Assembly: GCA_934593275.1 (NCBI GenBank)
Contig: CAKTQE010000066.1
Span: 1-10,843, forward strand
Reading direction: 5' to 3'
DNA from: an uncultured Oscillospiraceae bacterium
GTDB lineage: Bacteria; Bacillota; Clostridia; Oscillospirales; Oscillospiraceae
DNA: 10,843 nucleotides
Part shown: positions 5,750 to 10,843 of the stretch, one piece after another
Layout of the letters: each line of letters starts with the position of its first letter
How positions within the stretch are numbered: the first letter of the stretch is position 1
Program-made: the position numbers and the translations under genes
Notes under the pieces: generated by a model
Databases searched by the model: none
What the model saw: the letters and a program-made list of their open reading frames with translations, nothing else
Told to the model about the DNA's origin: nothing

Positions 5750-7441
5750 TCAGGTCATGGAACTGATGGCTCTGGCAGCTTCCGGGAAGCTGATCTCTCC
5801 CCGCAGCACCAAATCCCGGCAGTTGTCTTTCATGGTGACAAGACCCTGCTGCAAGGCCACGGCCTTGAGTTTATCCGTATCGGCGTCATCGGTGATCTGG
5901 CGGCGGAGGGTCCGGTCCACGGTGAGGATTTCAAATACCGCCCGACGGCCCCGATTACCCAGGTGGTTGCACTCCTGGCAGCCCTCGCCTTTGTAGAACT
6001 GGACGTCCGCGTCTTCGTCAATGCCCAGCATGATTTTTTCATCGGCGGTGGGGGTATAGGCTCTCCGGCAATGGGGGCAGATTTTCCGCACCAACCGCTG
6101 GGAAACCACGCCCCGGAGTGCGCTGGCAATCATATAAGGCTCCACGCCGATGTCTACCAACCGGCTAATGGTGGAAACGGCATCGTTGGTATGGAGGGTA
6201 GACAGCACCAGATGGCCGGTAATGGCGGCCCGGACCGCAATGGAAGCGGTCTCGCCGTCACGGATTTCGCCTACGGAAATCACGTCCGGGTCCTGGCGCA
6301 GGATGGAGCGCAGACCCACGGCAAAGGTCATGCCGGTTTTTTCGTTGATCTGGCACTGGTTGGCACCGGGAATGTTGTATTCCACTGGGTCTTCCAGGGT
6401 CATAATATTGGTTTCCTCCCGGCAAAGCTCCTGAATCATGGCGCACATGGTGGTGGATTTACCGGAGCCGGTGGGTCCTACAATGAGGATGACACCGGAA
6501 CTGTTTTGAAGCAGTTGGTCATAAGCCCGCTCGTCTGCTCCCTCCAGGCCGATGGTCTTCCGGTTGATGCGGCCCGCGGATTTGTCCAGCAGCCGCAGCA
6601 CCACCTTTTCGCCGTAAACCGTGGGGATGGAGGAAATACGCAAATCGATTTCCTTGTCCTTGGCGGTGACCATGGCACGGCCATCCTGGGGGATTTTCCG
6701 CTCGGAAATGTTCATGCCGCCCATGATTTTCAGGCGGGAGATCACCGTAGCCTGCAAATTGGCGGGGACGGTAAAGACCCGGCGGAGAACGCCGTCAATA
6801 CGCATACGCACCACCATTTCCCCATCCTGGGGTTCCAGGTGAATATCAGAAGCGTCTTCCGTAATGGCCCGCTCGATGACGGAGTTTACAAAGCGGATGG
6901 TGGGGGCCTCGGCGGCGGAGGTATCCACGGCCTTGGCCATCTGCACCGGCACAATATCCGGCTGGGCAGTGCCGGCCTCCCGCTTCATTTCCTCAATGGC
7001 CCGGGCGGTACCCTCGTTGCCGTAGAGGGTGGCAATGGCCTGTTCCGTGGCCCGGCGGGTAGAGATCATGGGTACCACCTGCTTATGGGAAGCGGACTTG
7101 ATCTCCTCCTGGGCAACAAAGTTCAGAGGGTCAGCCATGGCCACATAAATCTCGTCTTTGACCAGCTTCACCGGCACCACGCAGTATTTTTTCGCAATGG
7201 CCCGGGGGACGAATTTGGCCAGTTCCAGAGGAATGGAGACCGCCGTCAAATCCACAAAATCCACGCCCAGCTGCATTTGCAGGGCTTCAATAAGCTGATG
7301 CTCTGTAATCATGCCGCTGCCGATCAGCACGTCACCCAGACGCTCTTTCGTCTGCTTCTGGATGGCCAAAGCATCCCGCAGCTGGTCCTGATCAATGACC
7401 CCGGCGGAGATCAGCAGATCGCCCAAACGCATATAAGCCAC
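5750..7441 (-). CDS. pilB: Type IV pilus assembly (extension) ATPase PilB/GspE with tandem MshEN motifs
   Basis: This hexameric motor powers pilin polymerisation from the cytoplasmic face of PilC. The 563-residue protein begins with an MshEN (GspE-N) domain that carries two equally spaced copies of the c-di-GMP-binding signature: Arg5-Leu6-Gly7, Gly14, Leu21, Gln28, and Arg34-Leu35-Gly36, Gly43, Leu50, Gln57. The ATPase core follows, with Walker A GPTGSGKST (322-330), the Asp box TLEDPVEY (348-355), Walker B DPDVISVGEIRD (384-395) and the His box GHLVLSTLHTND (409-420). Cys455, Cys458, Cys488 and Cys491 form the zinc-binding tetracysteine of this family. The start is GTG (7439-7441), 8 nt from AGGAGGG (7450-7456); an in-frame ATG three codons later is less well placed. 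It is the first gene of the pilus operon and lies 10 bp from pilT. Confidence 0.96.
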   Translation of the reverse strand: MAYMRLGDLLISAGVIDQDQLRDALAIQKQTKERLGDVLIGSGMITEHQLIEALQMQLGVDFVDLTAVSIPLELAKFVPRAIAKKYCVVPVKLVKDEIYVAMADPLNFVAQEEIKSASHKQVVPMISTRRATEQAIATLYGNEGTARAIEEMKREAGTAQPDIVPVQMAKAVDTSAAEAPTIRFVNSVIERAITEDASDIHLEPQDGEMVVRMRIDGVLRRVFTVPANLQATVISRLKIMGGMNISERKIPQDGRAMVTAKDKEIDLRISSIPTVYGEKVVLRLLDKSAGRINRKTIGLEGADERAYDQLLQNSSGVILIVGPTGSGKSTTMCAMIQELCREETNIMTLEDPVEYNIPGANQCQINEKTGMTFAVGLRSILRQDPDVISVGEIRDGETASIAVRAAITGHLVLSTLHTNDAVSTISRLVDIGVEPYMIASALRGVVSQRLVRKICPHCRRAYTPTADEKIMLGIDEDADVQFYKGEGCQECNHLGNRGRRAVFEILTVDRTLRRQITDDADTDKLKAVALQQGLVTMKDNCRDLVLRGEISFPEAARAISSMT

Positions 7442-7449
7442 AGAAAAGG

Positions 7450-7458
7450 CCCTCCTCT
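7450..7458 (-). promoter_or_regulatory. Strong ribosome binding site that fixes the GTG start of pilB
   Basis: AGAGGAGGG on the minus strand ends 8 nt before the GTG at 7439-7441 and 17 nt before the alternative ATG at 7430-7432. The spacing favours GTG. Confidence 0.8.
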
Positions 7459-7539
7459 CTGAATCACATTTTTACGCAACATGAAGTCATATTTTACTTG
7501 TAAAAGTAATATTTTTATCTTTATGGCGCACCTGACAAT

Positions 7540-7568
7540 ATTCTACCATTTTAGTCATAAATTTGCAA
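7540..7568 (-). promoter_or_regulatory. Predicted sigma-A-type promoter of the pilBTC-prepilin operon
   Basis: On the minus strand the -35 candidate TTGCAA (7563-7568) and the -10 candidate TAGAAT (7540-7545) are separated by exactly 17 bp. Transcription would start near 7533 and give a leader of about 90 nt. The leader contains a weak TTACTT/AAGTAA hairpin but no riboswitch that I can recognise. Confidence 0.6.
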
Positions 7569-7776
7569 TATCTAACTGTTTTTTTATTTTCAATTTTTCG
7601 GTTTTGAACCGCCCGGTATCCTCCTTGCAGGTCTACCTCTACAGAGTAGGCGAGGGGTGGGAGGACAGGGGGTGGCAGGTTTGCCGTCCATGCAAAATAT
7701 TTGTTTCGTATTAGCGTATATTGAACGTATTTACAATCGAATGATGCCCGTAAAACGCAAAAACGTGGTACGTTGA

Positions 7777-7872
7777 CGTAGGGGTGGTGCTTCGCGCAGC
7801 GAATCAAAAACAATTGATTGCCGGGGGCAATCATTATATATTGATTCGCTGCGCGGAGCAACCACCCCTACG
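7777..7872. repeat. 96-bp long-palindrome element (MITE-like)
   Basis: The left arm begins CGTAGGGGTGGT (7777) and the right arm ends ACCACCCCTACG (7872). The arms are about 31 bp and differ by one bulged base and one G/T-type mismatch; both include CGCGCAGCGAATCAA or its complement. Inside, GATTGCC (7816-7822) pairs with GGCAATC (7826-7832) over a GGG loop, so the whole element folds into one long hairpin. It differs in sequence from both other repeat families here. It lies between the EF-G-like gene terminator and the pilB promoter. The rest of the gene-free interval 7442-8019 shows only the promoter and terminator listed separately. Confidence 0.85.
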
Positions 7873-7983
7873 ATACATTTGTTACGAATCACCATATTTT
7901 CAACGTATCTATTGTCTTTTTGTGCCTATAAAATGTGGAAAACGTGGTGTGTTGCCATTCCTGCATTTGGAATGCCGTGATGT

Positions 7984-8015
7984 AAAAAGCCAGGGACTGT
8001 TGCCCCTGGCTTTTT
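7984..8015 (-). terminator. Intrinsic terminator of the EF-G-like gene
   Basis: AAAAAGCCAGGG (7984-7995) pairs perfectly with CCCTGGCTTTTT (8004-8015) around an 8-nt loop, immediately after the TAA at 8020-8022. On the minus strand the GC-rich stem is followed by TTTTT. The structure is symmetrical and could also act on the plus strand. Confidence 0.9.
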
Positions 8016-8019
8016 GGTT

Positions 8020-10080
8020 TTATTCTGCTTTCGCGTCAGCGATGATCTTGGCCTGGTTGGCCTTGGGGACTTCTTCGTAGCGTTCGAAGTTCAGCTCGAA
8101 GGAGCCTCTGGCCTGGGTCATGGCGCGGAGGTCGATGGCGTAGCCGCTCATTTCTGCCATGGGGACCTCGGCCTCTACAATGGTGTTGCCCTTGTTGTCG
8201 GGGTTCATGCCCATGACACGGCCACGGCGTTTGTTCAGATCGCCAATGACGTCGCCCATGTAGCTATCGGGAATGGTGACTTTCAAAGAACCGATAGGCT
8301 CTAGGAGGGTGGCTCCGGCGTTGGGCATGGCTTCCTTAAAGGCCAGGATGGCGGCCATCTTAAAGGCCATTTCGTTGGAGTCCACGGGATGGTAGGAGCC
8401 ATCGTAGAGGACTGCTTTCAGGTTGACCATGGGGTACCCGGCCAAGGGGCCTTTCTGAACGGCTTCCTGGATGCCCTTTTCTACGGCGGGGTAGAAGTTC
8501 TTGGGCACGGAGCCGCCGAAGACTTCCTCGGCAAAGACCATGCCGTCCTGCTCCTCCTGAGGCTCAAAGCGGATCCACACGTCACCGAACTGGCCGGAAC
8601 CGCCGGTCTGCTTCTTGTGACGGCCATGGGCCTGGACGGTCTTCTTGATTTTCTCCCGGTAGGCAATCTTGGGGGTGGTCAGCACCGCCTCCACGCCAAA
8701 GCGGGATTTCAGCTTGGAAACCAGCACATCCAGCTGCTGGTCGCCGGTGCCGGAAATAACCAGCTGCTTGGTCTCCGGATTATTCACCACGGTGAAAGAG
8801 GGATCTTCCTCGTTCAGCCGGTTCAGGCCGGTGCCAACCTTTTCTTCCTGGCCCCGGGTCTTGGGGGCGATGGCCATGGAGTAGCAGGGGTTGGGATAGG
8901 GGATCTGCTTCAGGGAGACCACCTTTCTGGGGTCACACAGGGTATCGCCGGTCTTGACCTTGTCCATCTTGCCGATGGCACCGATGTCGCCGCAGGAGAG
9001 GACCTTGACCTCGGTGTTCTTCTTGCCGCACATGACATACATCCGGCCCAGCTTTTCGGTATCGCCGGTGCGGGCGTTGACCAAAGTGGTATCCGGGGTG
9101 ATCTCGCCGGAGAGGACCTTGATAAAGGAATACTTGCCGAACTGGTCAGAAACGGTTTTCCACACAAAGGCTGCGGGCACGCCGCCGGGAGAAACCACGA
9201 ATTCCTCCACCTTGCCATCGGCGGTGGTGGCCTTGTGGTAGTTGCCCTCCACGGGGTTGGGGAACAGGTCTACAATGTGGTCCATGAGCATGAGGCTGCC
9301 CAGGCAGTTGACACCGGAGCCGCAGAGCACCGGGAACAGGCTCAGCTCCCGCACGCCCTGGTGCAGGCCCGTGATCATTTCACGGTAAGTAAAGCTGTCG
9401 CCCTCAAAGAACCGGTCCATCAGGGCCTCGTCGGTCTCGGCCACGGCTTCTTTCAAGGCATCGTTGAATTCTTCAATAACGGAAGCCTTGTCCTCAGGGA
9501 CTTCGATTTCCACACGCTTCAGGTTCTGCATCTCGTAGGCCCGCTTGTTAAGGACATCGATGATGCCGGTAACCTTGTGGGAAGCGTCCCAGATGGGAAC
9601 GATGACAGGGGCGATTTTATTGCCATAACGCTCCCGGAGGGCGTTAAAGGTGGCGTTGTAATCGGAATGGTCCTCGTCTACCTTGGAGATGTAGACAAAC
9701 CGGGGCATATTCCGCTCCTCGCAGTAGTTCCAGGCCTTTTCAAAGCCCACGGTAATGCCGTCCTTGGCGGAAAGCACCAGGATGGCGGCATCGGCAGCCC
9801 GAAGGGCTTCCATGACCGCACCGGAGAAATCAAAGCCGCCGGGGGTATCGAGAATGTTGATTTTGGTATTGTGGTACTCTACGGGAATAACAGAGGTGGA
9901 AATAGAAATATTACGGCGGATCTCCTCGGGGTCGTAGTCACTGACGGTGTTGCCGTCGGCGTTCTTGCCCATCCGGTCGATGGCACCGGTCATATACAGA
10001 AGGCTTTCTGCCAGAGCGGACTTGCCGCTGCCGCTGTGGCCCAGAAGGCAGATATTACGAATGGCGTTTACAGTATACAT
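8020..10080 (-). CDS. Elongation factor G-like translational GTPase (EF-G paralogue, EF-G2-type)
   Basis: This 686-residue protein has the full EF-G architecture: a GTP-binding domain followed by domains II-V, ending in the EF-G C-terminal region (around YMGDVIGDLNKRRGRV). The P-loop is GHSGSGKS (14-21), which is typical of the EF-G-like paralogue group rather than canonical FusA. The G3 motif reads DTPGGFDF (78-85), so the switch II histidine that activates the hydrolytic water in canonical EF-G (DTPGH) is Gly82. The G4 motif is SKVD (132-135) instead of NKxD. I therefore call it a paralogue and not the essential elongation factor; its activity cannot be inferred from sequence alone. The ATG at 10078-10080 has AAAGGAG (10092-10098) 11 nt upstream. 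The frame stays open to 10155 but without ribosome binding support. It is monocistronic, with its own promoter and terminator, and there are no ribosomal-protein neighbours. Confidence 0.92.
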   Translation of the reverse strand: MYTVNAIRNICLLGHSGSGKSALAESLLYMTGAIDRMGKNADGNTVSDYDPEEIRRNISISTSVIPVEYHNTKINILDTPGGFDFSGAVMEALRAADAAILVLSAKDGITVGFEKAWNYCEERNMPRFVYISKVDEDHSDYNATFNALRERYGNKIAPVIVPIWDASHKVTGIIDVLNKRAYEMQNLKRVEIEVPEDKASVIEEFNDALKEAVAETDEALMDRFFEGDSFTYREMITGLHQGVRELSLFPVLCGSGVNCLGSLMLMDHIVDLFPNPVEGNYHKATTADGKVEEFVVSPGGVPAAFVWKTVSDQFGKYSFIKVLSGEITPDTTLVNARTGDTEKLGRMYVMCGKKNTEVKVLSCGDIGAIGKMDKVKTGDTLCDPRKVVSLKQIPYPNPCYSMAIAPKTRGQEEKVGTGLNRLNEEDPSFTVVNNPETKQLVISGTGDQQLDVLVSKLKSRFGVEAVLTTPKIAYREKIKKTVQAHGRHKKQTGGSGQFGDVWIRFEPQEEQDGMVFAEEVFGGSVPKNFYPAVEKGIQEAVQKGPLAGYPMVNLKAVLYDGSYHPVDSNEMAFKMAAILAFKEAMPNAGATLLEPIGSLKVTIPDSYMGDVIGDLNKRRGRVMGMNPDNKGNTIVEAEVPMAEMSGYAIDLRAMTQARGSFELNFERYEEVPKANQAKIIADAKAE

Positions 10081-10160
10081 AGTCAATGTTACTCCTTTCG
10101 GGAGAGCCTCTGCTCTCCAGAGGTAAAATGAGGGTGTGGTCAATTCACCCGACAAATGAC

Positions 10161-10189
10161 ATTATACACGAAACCGGAGCCGATTTCAA
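10161..10189 (-). promoter_or_regulatory. Predicted sigma-A promoter of the EF-G-like gene
   Basis: On the minus strand TTGAAA (10184-10189) and a perfect TATAAT (10161-10166) are separated by exactly 17 bp. The expected start near 10154 leaves a 5' untranslated region of about 75 nt before the ATG at 10080. The remainder of the gene-free interval up to 10350 is AT-rich and shows only a small GTGGT/ACCAC hairpin (10281-10293). Confidence 0.8.
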
Positions 10190-10355
10190 TTCTTTTTTCG
10201 TCAAATTGCAAAATATGTATTTTCTATTAAGGACAGATGGATTTTACAGCAAAACACACAAAGAGCCTTTCCAATTTTTGGTGGTTTTACCACTTGTCAA
10301 AAAGCAAATGGTACAGATGGCAACACTCTGGCAGGTCAAAGGCCCGCCGGGGTAC

Positions 10356-10386
10356 AAAAAATGGGACGGCCAAGGCCGTCCCATTT
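10356..10386 (-). terminator. Intrinsic terminator of the aldolase gene
   Basis: AAATGGGACGGCC (10359-10371) pairs perfectly with GGCCGTCCCATTT (10374-10386). On the minus strand the stem is followed by a run of six T (10361-10356). It starts 13 bp after the TAA stop at 10400-10402. Confidence 0.93.
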
Positions 10387-10399
10387 CGGAAGGTATTTT

Positions 10400-10843
10400 T
10401 TACAGCTTTGCCTTGACCGCGTTGATCATCTCCACGCATTCCTGGGCAATGGCCTTGTCGGACTCCTGGAGGTCCAGCAGCGGGGCGCGGACGCCGCCGA
10501 TGTCGGGGCCGCCGGTGAGACGCAGGATTTCCTTGATCATGGCGTACATGTTGCCCTTGCCGGAACACATCTTGTAGATGATCTGGCAAGCATCCTGCTG
10601 CAGTTCCCGGGCCTTGGCCAGGTCATGACCGGTGGTGGCCAGCTCGTAGATTTTCAGGAAGACCTCGGGCATGGCACCGTAGGTGCCGCCAATGCCGCCG
10701 GTAGCACCGGAGACCAGGCCGCCCAGCAGCTGCTCGTCGGGTCCGTTGAAGACCACCTTGGCACCGCAGTGTACCCACTTCTCAATGTCTTCCACAGGCA
10801 TGGAGGAGTTCTTCACACCGATGCAGCGGGGGTTTTCCAGCAT
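10400..10843 (-). CDS. Dihydrodipicolinate synthase / N-acetylneuraminate lyase family aldolase (C-terminal part)
   Basis: This is the C-terminal half of a class I aldolase of the DapA/NanA family, TIM-barrel enzymes that act on pyruvate through a Schiff base. The visible 147 residues begin inside the protein: Lys11 in the fragment, within CIGVKNSS, is the expected Schiff-base lysine. It is followed by FNGPDEQLLGGLVSGATGG and IGGTYGAMPEVF, which resemble the N-acetylneuraminate lyase branch (DEQLL and GxxGxIGxTY) more than lysine-pathway DapA. The catalytic tyrosine and N-terminal half lie beyond the window edge, so the methionine codon at the edge is not the true start. Substrate assignment is tentative, between sialic acid, another keto-acid sugar, and dihydrodipicolinate. 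The fragment ends at a TAA followed by a strong terminator. Confidence 0.88.
   Translation of the reverse strand: MLENPRCIGVKNSSMPVEDIEKWVHCGAKVVFNGPDEQLLGGLVSGATGGIGGTYGAMPEVFLKIYELATTGHDLAKARELQQDACQIIYKMCSGKGNMYAMIKEILRLTGGPDIGGVRAPLLDLQESDKAIAQECVEMINAVKAKL

Noticed and set aside
5711..7462. 583-codon plus-strand open frame antisense to pilB
   Set aside because: The translation is rich in Gly and His with no recognisable domain. It mirrors the codon structure of pilB, which has all of its family motifs, and there is no supporting context on the plus strand.
7442..7533. c-di-GMP riboswitch in the pilB leader
   Set aside because: The leader is only about 90 nt. It is AT-rich and has a single weak hairpin, and I could not find the conserved elements of c-di-GMP-I or -II aptamers.
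8389..10131. 580-codon plus-strand open frame antisense to the EF-G-like gene
   Set aside because: It is a shadow of a GC-rich gene. The minus-strand reading gives a full five-domain EF-G-like protein with promoter, ribosome binding site and terminator.
10081..10155. Longer EF-G-like start at 10155
   Set aside because: It would begin almost at the predicted transcription start, has no ribosome binding site, and adds 25 residues that are absent from EF-G N-termini. MYTVNAIRN fits the family start.

Overview
The window looks like part of a low-GC-phylum (Firmicutes) gut Clostridia chromosome, most likely Oscillospirales. That placement is an inference from the moderately GC-rich coding sequence, strong AGGAGG-type ribosome binding sites, a Gram-positive-style compact type IV pilus locus without an outer-membrane secretin, and heavy loading with palindromic intergenic repeats. 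All eight genes I accept lie on the minus strand. The long plus-strand ORFs are antisense shadows.

Reading in the direction of transcription (right to left): (1) 10843-10400, the C-terminal part of a dihydrodipicolinate synthase / N-acetylneuraminate lyase family aldolase, closed by a strong intrinsic terminator. (2) 10189-7984, a single-gene unit: a consensus sigma-A-type promoter, an EF-G-like translational GTPase that lacks the usual switch II histidine, and a terminator. (3) 7568-2904, a type IV pilus operon: promoter, pilB (extension ATPase with a tandem MshEN-type c-di-GMP-binding N-terminus), pilT (retraction ATPase), pilC (inner-membrane platform) and a class III prepilin. (4) 2903-2201, a 0.7-kb stretch without genes that holds three copies of a highly structured 122-bp repeat, two other hairpins and a heptamer repeat. 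(5) 2200-1412, pilD (prepilin peptidase). (6) 1345-1, a field of 123-bp palindromic MITE-like elements joined by a conserved spacer, in which a small GIY-YIG nuclease-family gene (907-620) is embedded.

PilD would cleave and methylate the prepilin. PilB would power its assembly on PilC and PilT its retraction. Alignment genes (pilM/N/O) and minor pilins are absent here, so the pilus set is incomplete within the window.

The two most unusual observations are both in non-coding DNA. The 2402-2822 repeat array folds on paper into a closing stem plus five contiguous hairpins, with compensatory or wobble-preserving differences between copies. The 1-1345 MITE-like array encloses a GIY-YIG nuclease gene, an arrangement reminiscent of (but not shown to be) a nuclease with its own non-autonomous elements.
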